In this document: positions 18,393 to 26,881 of the stretch, piece by piece
Numbering within the stretch: position 1 is the stretch's first letter
Layout: the number at the start of each line of letters is the position of its first letter
Assembly: GCA_025800125.1 (NCBI GenBank)
Contig: JAOXSF010000065.1
Span: 1 to 44,018, forward strand
Direction of reading: 5' to 3'
From: Marinobacterium sp.
GTDB lineage: Bacteria; Pseudomonadota; Gammaproteobacteria; Pseudomonadales; Balneatricaceae
DNA: 44,018 nucleotides
Notes under the pieces: model-generated
Told to the model about the DNA's origin: nothing
Databases searched by the model: none
The model's input: the letters and a program-made list of their open reading frames with translations, nothing else
Program-made: the position numbers and the translations under genes

Positions 18393-19121
18393 TCACTCTG
18401 TCACTGTAACGGGTGGCGACAGATCCACTGGCAACATCCGGCTGAGCGTCACTCCAGCGGGTGTAGGAGCCGCCCCGCAGGCCAGAATTTCAACACCAGC
18501 TGCTGCCGCCTCACGCAACAACAGACCATATTTCGCATCAATATGGTCTGCCGGGCGCACCCGCTCAATGCCACCATGGGGCACACAAAACAACAACACA
18601 GCCCGCTGTCCCTGAGCAACAACCCCCATCAGCTCCCGCAGATGCTTGGCACCACGGGCAGTCACCGCATCGGGAAAGCTGCCCCAGCCATTCTCTTCCA
18701 GCAGGGTGACATTTTTGATCTCAATCCAGGCATCTGGCTGCTCGCCGTTCTCCAGTAATAAGTCGATACGACTGTTCTCTTCGCCATATTTTACTTCCTG
18801 GCGCAAACGGGTATATCCCTGCAGCTCACGAATAACGCCCCGCTCAATCGCCTCTTTTACCAATGCGTTAGCGCGCCCTGTATTGATGCAGGCTAACGCA
18901 TCAGCCCCCACTTCCACCAGCTCCCAGCCTAACGGGTATTTACGCTTGGGGTTCTGCGAATCCAGCAGCCAGACCCGACTGCCCGGCGTAGCACAGTTTT
19001 TCATCGAGCCAGTATTAGGACAATGTGCTGTTACAACCTGCCCATCCTCCAGCTCGACATCGGCCAGGAAGCGCTTATAACGCTGTATCAATCGCCCCTC
19101 AATGAGGTTTTCCAGTTTCAT
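18393..19121 (-). CDS. sfsA: SfsA family DNA-binding/nuclease protein
   Basis: The 242 residues match SfsA (E. coli 234), named for a sugar-fermentation-stimulation phenotype; the fold is related to nucleases. Family features are [17 protein letters not shown] at the N terminus, [11 protein letters not shown] near residue 33, RIDLLLE and [12 protein letters not shown] (the acidic/Lys nuclease-like motif), and [15 protein letters not shown]. The biochemical role is poorly established. It begins nine bases after the aminotransferase stop on the same strand, so the two are probably co-transcribed. The same pair precedes dksA in Pseudomonas. Confidence 0.95.
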   Translation of the reverse strand: MKLENLIEGRLIQRYKRFLADVELEDGQVVTAHCPNTGSMKNCATPGSRVWLLDSQNPKRKYPLGWELVEVGADALACINTGRANALVKEAIERGVIRELQGYTRLRQEVKYGEENSRIDLLLENGEQPDAWIEIKNVTLLEENGWGSFPDAVTARGAKHLRELMGVVAQGQRAVLLFCVPHGGIERVRPADHIDAKYGLLLREAAAAGVEILACGAAPTPAGVTLSRMLPVDLSPPVTVTE

Positions 19122-19130
19122 CGCCAGAGG

Positions 19131-20294
19131 TTACCCATTAATACGTTTTCCCAGACGCTCAAGCGCCAGTTCAATTCGCTCCACGCCGGTGGTGTAGGAA
19201 AAACGGATAAACTTTTCAGCATGGTTGTTACCGAAATCCAGCCCTGGTGTACAGGCAACATGGTCGTCCTCCAGCAGCGACCAGCAGTAATCAAAGGTGT
19301 TATCGGTCAGATGGGAGGCATCGGCGTAGACATAAAAGGCTCCCTCCGGTGTGACCGGAATCCCGAAGCCCAGTTCACGCAAACCTGATACCAGCAAGTC
19401 ACGGCGCTGCTCAAAGGCAAGACGGCGCTGTTCCAGAATCGTCAGTGTTTCCGGCTCAAATGCCGCCAGCGCTGCATACTGAGAGACCGTACAGGGCGAG
19501 ATAAACAGATTCTGGGCCAGCTTTTCTACTTCGGGTACAGCAACCTCCGGCACCACCATCCAGCCCAGTCGCCAGCCGGTCATACCAAAGTATTTAGAGA
19601 AACTGTTCAGCACAAAAGCGTTATCGTCCAGCTCCAGAATGGATGGCGCATCAAACCCATAAGTCAGGCCATGATAAAGCTCATCAACAACCAGATGGCC
19701 CTGCTTTTCTCGCACGGTCTGGGCAATTGCCGCAAGTTCATCCCGTTTTACGACAGCCCCCGTCGGGTTGGACGGTGAAGCCAGCAAAACGCCTGCTGTC
19801 GCTTCGTTCCAATGCTGGTTAATTAACTCAGGGGTCAGCTGATAATTCTGTTCAGGCCCTACCGGTACCAGCTGTCCCCGCGCTTCAATCAGGCGCAGAA
19901 ACTGGCGGTTACAAGGGTAGCCCGGGTCCGTCATCATGAAACTGCGTCCCTGTTCGGCCAACAGAGAAAACACCATCAACAGCGCGCCAGATGCTCCACT
20001 GGTGACGATAATACGCTGCGGCGAAATTTCCAGCCCATAGCGCTGCTGATACCAGCGAGCAATAGTTTCACGCAGCGGCATAATACCTGCAGCGGCGGTG
20101 TACTGGGTCATCCCTTCATCAATGGCACGTTTGGCAGCTTCAGCAACGGGGGCTGCCGTAGCAAAATCCGGCTCCCCCGCCTCCATATGCACCACATCAA
20201 ATCCCTGCGCATCCAGCTCCTTGGCCCGCTTGAGCAGATCCATCACCTTGAAAGACTGAATATCGGCAACACGCTGCGTCCAGGCTGTATTCAT
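19131..20294 (-). CDS. PLP-dependent class I/II aminotransferase
   Basis: A 387-residue fold-type I aminotransferase. The PLP lysine lies in NSFSKYFGMTGWRLGW. Other family marks are EAGEPDFATAAPV, TSGASGALLMVFSLL, LASPSNPTGAVV, DELYHGLTYG and the terminal arginine region FIRFSYTTG. The substrate is uncertain; relatives at this locus are often called aspartate or alanine-type aminotransferases. The ATG has a good GGAGAGG ribosome site. A TATAAT on the minus strand at 20335-20340 is a likely -10 element. sfsA follows after nine bases. Confidence 0.9.
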   Translation of the reverse strand: MNTAWTQRVADIQSFKVMDLLKRAKELDAQGFDVVHMEAGEPDFATAAPVAEAAKRAIDEGMTQYTAAAGIMPLRETIARWYQQRYGLEISPQRIIVTSGASGALLMVFSLLAEQGRSFMMTDPGYPCNRQFLRLIEARGQLVPVGPEQNYQLTPELINQHWNEATAGVLLASPSNPTGAVVKRDELAAIAQTVREKQGHLVVDELYHGLTYGFDAPSILELDDNAFVLNSFSKYFGMTGWRLGWMVVPEVAVPEVEKLAQNLFISPCTVSQYAALAAFEPETLTILEQRRLAFEQRRDLLVSGLRELGFGIPVTPEGAFYVYADASHLTDNTFDYCWSLLEDDHVACTPGLDFGNNHAEKFIRFSYTTGVERIELALERLGKRING

Positions 20295-20334
20295 GACACC
20301 GCCTCTCCTGTTCGATCAGTAATAAAAAGCGGCG

Positions 20335-20340
20335 ATTATA
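20335..20340 (-). promoter_or_regulatory. Likely -10 element of the aminotransferase-sfsA operon
   Basis: TATAAT on the minus strand lies about 40 bases before the ATG at 20294. No strong -35 is seen at the proper distance. Confidence 0.45.
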
Positions 20341-20608
20341 CACCAGCGGCTCTACATTCACTGGCCTTTGCAGCTGGCCACTGTATATACGTCAGGGTTG
20401 ACAATAACTGGAATATGAACCAGACCTGGTTTTTAAAGAGGGCCAGAGAGAACTATTTTTGTATAACAAGGGTCTGGTCTAACGATGATTCATCTGGTAA
20501 CTTCGCTGCCTTTCGCGGCACCCGGACACGGTTTGACAAGGTTCTGGTGTCATTCACAGGCAGGTGATGCGCCAGTTAACGGCGATAAACTAGAGTGAGG
20601 CAGTGCCT
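20341..20608. other. Divergent intergenic region upstream of dksA
   Basis: About 270 bases with no gene. It holds an AACCA-GACC-TGGTT hairpin followed by T residues (about 20417-20433), TTGACA at 20398-20403 and 20533-20538 without a matching -10, and two similar 15-base segments (ACAAGGGTCTGGTCT at 20466 and ACAAGGTTCTGGTGT at 20536), 70 bases apart. The dksA promoter must lie here, but I cannot place it. Confidence 0.4.
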
Positions 20609-21040
20609 ATGCCAACCAGCAACGACACCCAGTTCGCTCACTTCGAGCCTTACCAGATTAAGGAAGGCGAGGAGTACATGAATGAGGCGCAATGCGACCA
20701 TTTCCGCGCCATTCTGAACGAGTGGAAACGTGAGCTGATGGAGGAGGTCGACAGCACCATCCACCATCTGCAGGAAGAAGTCACCAACTTCGCAGACCCA
20801 AGCGACCGCGCCAGCCAGGAAGAGGAGTTCAGCCTGGAATTGCGTACCCGTGATCGCGAACGCAAACTGATCAAAAAGATCAACGAAGCGATGGAGCGTA
20901 TCGACGAAGAAGATTACGGCTACTGTGACGCCTGTGGCATCGAGATCGGCATCCGCCGTCTGGAAGCCCGTCCAACGGCTACGCTGTGCATCGACTGCAA
21001 AACCCTGGCAGAGATCAAGGAAAAGCAGCTGGGCGCTTAA
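20609..21040 (+). CDS. dksA: RNA polymerase-binding transcription factor DksA
   Basis: DksA enters the secondary channel of RNA polymerase and, with ppGpp, mediates the stringent response. The 143 residues show the coiled-coil region with the functional tip DPSDRASQEEEFSLEL, then a four-cysteine zinc finger (CDACGIEIGIRRLEARPTA followed by CIDC). The canonical cysteines make this the zinc-binding form. ATG at 20609 is chosen over GTG at 20603 because GAGG lies eight bases before it. A strong terminator follows. Synteny with gluQ and the upstream aminotransferase matches Pseudomonas. Confidence 0.97.
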   Translation: MPTSNDTQFAHFEPYQIKEGEEYMNEAQCDHFRAILNEWKRELMEEVDSTIHHLQEEVTNFADPSDRASQEEEFSLELRTRDRERKLIKKINEAMERIDEEDYGYCDACGIEIGIRRLEARPTATLCIDCKTLAEIKEKQLGA

Positions 21041-21054
21041 GCCCTGCCGCTGTG

Positions 21055-21083
21055 GGCCGGTGTCCACCACCGGCCTGGCTTTT
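21055..21083 (+). terminator. dksA terminator
   Basis: A perfect 8-bp stem GGCCGGTG (21055-21062) and CACCGGCC (21068-21075) with a five-base loop is followed by TGGCTTTTG. It lies 15 bases after the dksA stop. Confidence 0.85.
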
Positions 21084-21125
21084 GTGCTGGCTTTACCTTG
21101 CAAGAAAGCCTGTAGAAACCGGCCC

Positions 21126-21159
21126 TGTTAACCTGACGCTCTTGTTAACCTGACACTCT
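21126..21159. repeat. 17-bp tandem duplication between dksA and gluQ
   Basis: TGTTAACCTGACGCTCT (21126-21142) is followed by TGTTAACCTGACACTCT (21143-21159), one mismatch. A partial third copy, TGTTAA, starts at 21160. It lies about 80 bases before the gluQ start. Confidence 0.9.
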
Positions 21160-21238
21160 TGTTAATAACGGTTGCCCTGCCCGTCATACAATCAGCGTCC
21201 AATCTGCATAACCTTTCTCACATAGCGATTCTGAACCC

Positions 21239-22117
21239 GTGACATATATCGGTCGCTTTGCCCCTTCTCCAACAGGGTTGCTGCATTTCGGTTCATTACT
21301 GGCAGCACTGGCAAGCTATCTTGACGCCCGTGCTCATCAGGGTCGGTGGCTGCTGCGTATTGAAGACATTGATCCACCTCGCGAACACCCCGACGCACGC
21401 CATGCAATTCCCCAGACACTGGAACGGTTCGGCCTGCACTGGGACGGCGATATTGTATTTCAGAGTGACCGCCACGCCCTCTATCAACAGGCGTTAACAC
21501 AACTGGCTGAGCACCAGCAAGCTTATCGCTGCAGCTGTTCCCGTAAGCAATTACTGCTACGCAGCGGAAGTAGCTGCTACGACGGTCACTGCCTGACTGC
21601 CGCGCCCGCTATTGATCAGCCTGCCGCCTGGCGTGTCTGCACCCACCAGGCTGAAATTCAGTTTACAGATAGCATTCAGGGTACACAGCATTACCGGCTG
21701 ACTGACAGTGGCGACTTTGTTATTCGCCGTAAAGACCAACTCTATGCTTACCTGCTGGCTGTGGTCGTCGATGATGCGGACCAGGGGGTCACCCATGTCG
21801 TACGTGGTAGCGATCTGCTGGATGAAACTCCACGCCAATTGCACCTGCAGCAGTTGCTGGGCTATTCACACCCGCAGTACAGCCATATTCCAGTTGCCTG
21901 TAATACCCAGGGGCAAAAACTGAGCAAACAGAATCTGGCACGCCCACTGGATGACAGTAAGCCGGTACCACAATTACGGGCCGCACTGAGGTTTCTGGGC
22001 CAGAACCCACCCGCAGCCTTACAGTATGCCAGCCGTGATGAGCTTCTGAAGTGGGCAATTACTCACTGGACACCACTCTCGATACCACGCTGTATGGCCC
22101 AGCCGTGGCGTGACTGA
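21239..22117 (+). CDS. gluQ: Glutamyl-Q tRNA(Asp) synthetase
   Basis: This truncated glutamyl-tRNA synthetase paralogue attaches glutamate to queuosine in the anticodon of tRNA-Asp. The 292 residues lack the anticodon-binding domain of GluRS. The class I motif FAPSPTGLLHFGSL is at the N terminus. A zinc-binding set CSCSRKQ...CYDGHC is near residue 100. The KMSKS-like loop is KLSKQN. The start is a GTG without an evident ribosome site. The cbrX-like ORF starts 15 bases after its stop. The gluQ-cbrA order is as in Pseudomonas. Confidence 0.95.
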   Translation: MTYIGRFAPSPTGLLHFGSLLAALASYLDARAHQGRWLLRIEDIDPPREHPDARHAIPQTLERFGLHWDGDIVFQSDRHALYQQALTQLAEHQQAYRCSCSRKQLLLRSGSSCYDGHCLTAAPAIDQPAAWRVCTHQAEIQFTDSIQGTQHYRLTDSGDFVIRRKDQLYAYLLAVVVDDADQGVTHVVRGSDLLDETPRQLHLQQLLGYSHPQYSHIPVACNTQGQKLSKQNLARPLDDSKPVPQLRAALRFLGQNPPAALQYASRDELLKWAITHWTPLSIPRCMAQPWRD

Positions 22118-22132
22118 AACAAGGCATTACAG

Positions 22133-22306
22133 ATGTATCTTCACCGTTTGCTGCTCCTGTTACTGCCTGCCCTCTACCTGTTACTGCCAATGGTCGTTGA
22201 GTGGTGGCAGTACTGGCAGGGGCCCTGGTACCACCCCTTTATTGGCTGGCTGGCACTGATTCTTTTTCTGATTCTGCTGGAGCGGAGGCGCAACGACGAT
22301 GTTTAG
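22133..22306 (+). CDS. cbrX: Small membrane protein overlapping cbrA (CbrX-like)
   Basis: A 57-residue ORF starts at ATG 22133 with AAGG eight bases upstream. It ends at TAG 22304-22306, overlapping the cbrA start at 22299 by eight bases. Two hydrophobic stretches (LHRLLLLLLPALYLLLPMVV and FIGWLALILFLILLE) flank a Trp/Tyr-rich turn, WWQYWQGPWYHPF. The end RRRNDDV is charged. A small ORF at this position in Pseudomonas, cbrX, is as I recall translationally coupled to cbrA. The overlap here fits the same arrangement. The name is by position and architecture. Confidence 0.8.
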   Translation: MYLHRLLLLLLPALYLLLPMVVEWWQYWQGPWYHPFIGWLALILFLILLERRRNDDV

Positions 22307-25247
22307 CTTGCCGGAGCTGGTGCTGATCGGCATCGCCTACCTGACTTTTCTGTTTGGAGCCGCCTGGCTGACAGAGCGCGGCCGCATTCCTGCCCGCATT
22401 GTCCGTCACCCTTACACCCATGTACTGTCGTTCGGCGTCTATGCCAGCGTCTGGACCTACTACGGCACCTTTGGTCTCGCTGACCAGGGCGGCTATATGT
22501 TCCTGGTCTCCTATCTGGGTGCCGCAGCAGCCTTTGTGCTGGCCCCCGCGTTTCTGATTCCGATTCTGCGCATTACCCGCACCTACCAACTCAGTTCACT
22601 GGCTGATCTGTTTGCCTTCCGTTTTCGCAGCGGCAGTCTTGGTACGCTGACCGCACTGCTGACCGTCGTCGCGACCCTGCCGCTTATCTCAATCCAGATC
22701 AGCGCAGTGTCGGATGCCGTGCATATTATCAGCGAGTTTTCAGCCGACCAGATCGCACTAGGCTTCTGTATTGTGATCGGTCTGTTCTCAATTCTGTTTG
22801 GCGCTCGCCATGCTTCCCTTCGTAGCCAGAACCCCGGCCTGATGGTGGCAATGGCCGTAGAATCATTGATCAAACTGGGTGCACTGGTGCTGGTTGGCCT
22901 CTACTGCTTTTTTGAACTGCTCGGTGGCGCACCAGGACTGGATGCCTGGCTGGCCACCAACCCTGATGCTACCCGAGATCTGTACAACAACATCGATAGC
23001 GGCCTGTGGCGCTCATTACTGTTGGCGTTCTTCAGTTCAGCGGTGCTGATGCCACACATGTTTCATATGATGTTCACTGAGAACACCTCCGACGAAACAC
23101 TGTACAAAGCCACCTGGGGTATGCCACTGATGCTGTTTCTGATGGCACTGGTAGTGCCTGTTATTCTCTGGTCCGGGGAAGCGCTGGGAGTAGGCGGTAA
23201 TCCGCAGAATGTGATGTTCTATCTCGGCCTGCAACTGGATTCGGAATGGCTCACCGTGCTGACCTTTATTGGTGGCCTTTCTGCTGCAACCGGCATTATG
23301 ATTGTGGCCACCGTATCCATGGCATCAACTCTGCAGAACCACCTGATTCTGCCCATGATTCCGCTACCGGACACCACCCGCTTTTACGCCTGGTTACTCT
23401 GGCTACGACGGCTGCTGATCATGCTGCTGATTCTGGCCAGCTATCTGTTCTACCAGCTGGTAACCAACAACTATGATCTGCACCAGCTCGGCATTATCAC
23501 TGTATTTGCCTTTTTGCAGTTTCTGCCTGCATTACTGGCAACGCTGTTCTGGTCCCGTGCTAACCGCTGGGGCGTTATTATCGGCCTCTGCACAGGTATG
23601 AGTAGCTGGCTGATTACCATGCTGCTACCACTGTTTCAGAACACAGCCGCCGGGCCACAGATGCCATTCCAGCTACTGGCAACCAACTGGGATATGACCG
23701 CCATGACATCGCTGTTTCTGAACAGCGCCATTATGATCTGCATCTCTCTGATTACCCCTCGCACCCAGGAAGAGAAACGGGCAGCCAACGCCTGCCTGAT
23801 CAATACCCTGCAACAGACTAATATGGACCCGCTGCAGGCCAGCCGACTGGAAGATTTCGTACAACTGCTGACCCCGCGGTTAGGCAGCGATGCCGCCAGC
23901 CGCGAGGTACAAACAGCCGCTGATAGCCTGAAACTGGCAGGCAACCACCTTAAACCAATGGACCTGCTACGCCTGCGCAGCCAGCTTGAACACAATCTGT
24001 CAGGCCTGCTGGGCCCTGTTGAAGCCGCCGCCCTGCTCGAACCCCTGCATCACCGGGGCGCCTCAGTAGGTTTCAAAGCACATAATGTCCACCTGATGGA
24101 ATCTCAGCTGGAAGATTACCAGGAAAAGATGACTGGCCTGAACGCCGAACTGGATCAGTTGCGTCGTTATCACCGCCTGACATTACAGAAGCTACCAATT
24201 GGTGCCTGTACGCTCGATGGCGAACAACAGGTACTACTCTGGAATACGGAAATGGAACGCTTTACCGGCCTGTCGGCTGAAGAGTGTATCGGCGTCCCGG
24301 TTAACACGCTGCCAGAACCCTGGGGGCCTTTACTGGCTGATTTCAATCAGCATCCGGATTCACACAGTCCGGACCGAAAGCTGGATATTAATGGCAGTAC
24401 CCACTGGTGCGGCCTGCACAAAGCCCGCCTGAGTGATCGCCGCGACGTAGGTACCGTTATTCTGCTGGAAGATGAAACCGATACCCACCTGATGCAGCAA
24501 AACCTGGCCCACAGCGAACGGCTGGCATCAATCGGCCGCTTTGCCGCAGGGGTTGCCCATGAAATTGGCAACCCGGTGACCGGTATCGCCTGCCTGGCAC
24601 AGAACCTGAAGCTGGAAACCGACAACCCGGACATTCTGGAAACTGGCGATCAGATCGTCGGCCAGACCCGCCGTATCGGCAGTATTGTCGACTCACTGGT
24701 GCGATTTGCTCACGCTGGCCGCCAGGAGCAGACACGCGAACACCGTCCGGTTAACCTGCGAGATTGCGTCAATGAAGCGGTTCACCTGATTTCACTGGAT
24801 ACCCGTGGCAAACAGCAAAGTTATATCAATGATGTGCCAGAGGGGCTGATCGTCTCCGGCAGCAGCCAGCAACTATTGCAGATTTTTGTAAACTTGCTAA
24901 ATAATGCCAGCGATGCCTCGGAACTGTATGACCATATATGGATCGAAGCGGAGGAGGATGAAGGTGTCGTTGTGGTACGGGTGACCGATGAAGGCAGCGG
25001 CATACCACCTGAACTGCAACAGCAGCTGTTTGAACCTTTTTTCACTACCAAAGAACCGGGCAAGGGTACTGGTCTGGGTCTGACGTTGGTATACAACATC
25101 GTCGAAGACCATTATGGTAGTATTGATCTGATTAGTCCGGCCAACAACAAGCAGAATAAAGGCACACAGGTAGTTATCACGCTGCCGGGACATATCCCGA
25201 CAGTGGGTAGGGACACCTCCCGAAGTGAACATGGTGAAGGTTTATGA
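22299..25247 (+). CDS. cbrA: Sensor histidine kinase CbrA with SLC5 transporter domain
   Basis: This is the membrane sensor of the CbrA/CbrB system for carbon and nitrogen use. Its 982 residues are close to Pseudomonas CbrA. An N-terminal sodium/solute-symporter-like (SLC5) domain of about 13 membrane helices (residues 4-500) begins with PELVLIGIAYLTFLFGAAWL. A STAC-type linker (about 510-600), a short coiled coil, and a PAS domain (about 630-730, IGACTLDGEQQVLLWN) follow. The kinase core comes last: H754 in GVAHEIGNPVTG and ATPase boxes DEGSGIPPELQQ and GKGTGLGLTLVYN. The stop overlaps cbrB by four bases (ATGA). The ligand, histidine in some Pseudomonas, is not proven here. Confidence 0.96.
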   Translation: MFSLPELVLIGIAYLTFLFGAAWLTERGRIPARIVRHPYTHVLSFGVYASVWTYYGTFGLADQGGYMFLVSYLGAAAAFVLAPAFLIPILRITRTYQLSSLADLFAFRFRSGSLGTLTALLTVVATLPLISIQISAVSDAVHIISEFSADQIALGFCIVIGLFSILFGARHASLRSQNPGLMVAMAVESLIKLGALVLVGLYCFFELLGGAPGLDAWLATNPDATRDLYNNIDSGLWRSLLLAFFSSAVLMPHMFHMMFTENTSDETLYKATWGMPLMLFLMALVVPVILWSGEALGVGGNPQNVMFYLGLQLDSEWLTVLTFIGGLSAATGIMIVATVSMASTLQNHLILPMIPLPDTTRFYAWLLWLRRLLIMLLILASYLFYQLVTNNYDLHQLGIITVFAFLQFLPALLATLFWSRANRWGVIIGLCTGMSSWLITMLLPLFQNTAAGPQMPFQLLATNWDMTAMTSLFLNSAIMICISLITPRTQEEKRAANACLINTLQQTNMDPLQASRLEDFVQLLTPRLGSDAASREVQTAADSLKLAGNHLKPMDLLRLRSQLEHNLSGLLGPVEAAALLEPLHHRGASVGFKAHNVHLMESQLEDYQEKMTGLNAELDQLRRYHRLTLQKLPIGACTLDGEQQVLLWNTEMERFTGLSAEECIGVPVNTLPEPWGPLLADFNQHPDSHSPDRKLDINGSTHWCGLHKARLSDRRDVGTVILLEDETDTHLMQQNLAHSERLASIGRFAAGVAHEIGNPVTGIACLAQNLKLETDNPDILETGDQIVGQTRRIGSIVDSLVRFAHAGRQEQTREHRPVNLRDCVNEAVHLISLDTRGKQQSYINDVPEGLIVSGSSQQLLQIFVNLLNNASDASELYDHIWIEAEEDEGVVVVRVTDEGSGIPPELQQQLFEPFFTTKEPGKGTGLGLTLVYNIVEDHYGSIDLISPANNKQNKGTQVVITLPGHIPTVGRDTSRSEHGEGL

Positions 25248-26686
25248 GCCAGATTCTGATTGTTGAAGACGAACCGATTATTCGTGCTGCGCTACGAAAA
25301 CTGCTGGAAAAAACCGGCTACGATGTTGCCGACGCAGGCTCCGTAGATGAAGCCCTGAGCCAGCATGAACTAAGCACATTTCACCTGATCATCAGTGATC
25401 TGCGCCTGCCTGGCGCTCCAGGTACTGACCTTATCCAGCATGCAGGCAGTACACCGGTACTGATCATGACCAGCTACGCCAGTATGCGCTCTGCGGTTGA
25501 TGCCATGAAAATGGGAGCAGTCGACTATATCGCCAAGCCTTTCGATCACGACGAAATGCTCAATGCCGTTGAGCATATTCTCAGTCATCGCCAGACCGGT
25601 ATTTCAGTACAACCTGCCATCAGTGATGAAGACACCAGTAACGACCACGATATGATTGGCAGCTGCGCACCAATGCAGGAGCTGTTTCGCCGTATCAGTC
25701 GTGTTGCCCGCACCGATGCAACTGTGCTGATTCAGGGCGAATCCGGTACAGGTAAAGAACTGGCCGCCAGAGCTATTCACCAGCAAAGTCCTCGTGCCAG
25801 CTCACCCATGATCTGCGTAAACTGCGCAGCCATCCCGGAAAGTCTGATCGAGTCAGAACTGTTCGGCCATGAAAAAGGCGCCTTCACCGGTGCCACCAGC
25901 AGCCGCCATGGCCTGATTGAAGCTGCCCATGGAGGCACACTGTTTCTGGATGAGATTGGCGAGCTACCGCTGGAAGCCCAGGCACGGTTGCTGCGCTTTC
26001 TACAGGAAGGTGAAATCCGCAAGGTTGGCTCTGTGCAGTCACGGCAGGTTGATGTCCGATTGATCGCCGCTACCCATCGTAACCTGAAACAACTGGCCAA
26101 ACTGGGAGAGTTCCGCGAAGACCTCTATTATCGTCTGTACGTGATGGAACTACGTATTCCACCACTGCGCGAACGCGGTCAGGACATTATCGACATCGCC
26201 CGCACTTTACTGACCCGAGCCTGCGAACGCCTGCACGCTGACCAGCTGGCTTTCAGTCAGAGTTCTATGGACATCATGCTGCGCTATCACTGGCCGGGCA
26301 ATGTACGCGAGCTGGAAAATGCCATCGAACGCGCCGTCATTCTGGCCGACCACCAGCTGATTACCCCTGATTTGCTCGGGCTGGATCTTGAACCCGATGC
26401 GCTGACCACCATTGAGCAACGCTTCGCCGGGCAACAGGCAACTGTCGCCACCACACTGGCAGACAGTAATGCACCTGCTGGCAACATCAACAATACTTCC
26501 AGCGCCAGGAGCAACAGCAGCCAGGCGGGACTATCACTGGATGACTATTTCCAGCGTTTTGTACTGGATAATCAGGACCAGATGAGTGAAACCGAGCTGG
26601 CGAAAAAGCTCGGCGTCAGCCGCAAATGCCTGTGGGAACGTCGCCAGAAACTGGGCATCCCCCGCCGTCCCAAAAAACAGGCCTGA
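25244..26686 (+). CDS. cbrB: Sigma-54-dependent response regulator CbrB
   Basis: An NtrC-family activator of 480 residues. The receiver domain (1-120) has phospho-acceptor D52 in IISDLRLPG. The AAA+ domain (about 140-370) has Walker A GESGTGKELAARA, the sigma-54-contacting loop GAFTGATSS, and Walker B GGTLFLDEIGELP. A Fis-type helix-turn-helix lies at the C terminus (ETELAKKLGVSRKCLWERR). Its start overlaps cbrA. The known direct target of CbrB in Pseudomonas is the small RNA gene crcZ immediately downstream, but only about 195 bases separate cbrB and the pcnB start here. Confidence 0.96.
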   Translation: MSQILIVEDEPIIRAALRKLLEKTGYDVADAGSVDEALSQHELSTFHLIISDLRLPGAPGTDLIQHAGSTPVLIMTSYASMRSAVDAMKMGAVDYIAKPFDHDEMLNAVEHILSHRQTGISVQPAISDEDTSNDHDMIGSCAPMQELFRRISRVARTDATVLIQGESGTGKELAARAIHQQSPRASSPMICVNCAAIPESLIESELFGHEKGAFTGATSSRHGLIEAAHGGTLFLDEIGELPLEAQARLLRFLQEGEIRKVGSVQSRQVDVRLIAATHRNLKQLAKLGEFREDLYYRLYVMELRIPPLRERGQDIIDIARTLLTRACERLHADQLAFSQSSMDIMLRYHWPGNVRELENAIERAVILADHQLITPDLLGLDLEPDALTTIEQRFAGQQATVATTLADSNAPAGNINNTSSARSNSSQAGLSLDDYFQRFVLDNQDQMSETELAKKLGVSRKCLWERRQKLGIPRRPKKQA

Positions 26687-26709
26687 GTGCTACTGCAACC
26701 AGGCCTGTT
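26676..26709 (+). terminator. Hairpin overlapping the cbrB stop codon
   Basis: AACAGGCCTG (26676-26685) pairs perfectly with CAGGCCTGTT (26700-26709) across 14 bases; the TGA stop lies at the stem end. It is followed by CTTCCC, only weakly U-rich. Probably a terminator or 3' stabilising hairpin for cbrXAB. Confidence 0.55.
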
Positions 26710-26808
26710 CTTCCCATCTCCACACACTTATCTTCATACGCATATTTACAGCGATCAACGCTGCCATCAGAGCGGTTGCAACTGTCTATCAGGCAACCGC
26801 GACAGCAG

Positions 26809-26838
26809 TTTATACTGATCCTCGATCAGTGGTATGAT
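26809..26838 (+). promoter_or_regulatory. Probable pcnB promoter with a palindrome in the spacer
   Basis: TTTATA (26809-26814), 18 bases, then TATGAT (26833-26838). The spacer contains a perfect dyad ACTGATC-ctc-GATCAGT (26814-26830), which could be a repressor site. The placement implies that translation starts downstream at 26882 and not at the ATG at 26834. Confidence 0.5.
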
Positions 26839-26881
26839 GCGCCACTTTCCCAACACGGTCTGGACATTTAACAGCACCCGC

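Noticed and set aside
26687-26881. CrcZ small RNA downstream of cbrB
   Set aside because: The interval is too short, has no sigma-54 promoter pattern and no runs of AAnAAnAA motifs.
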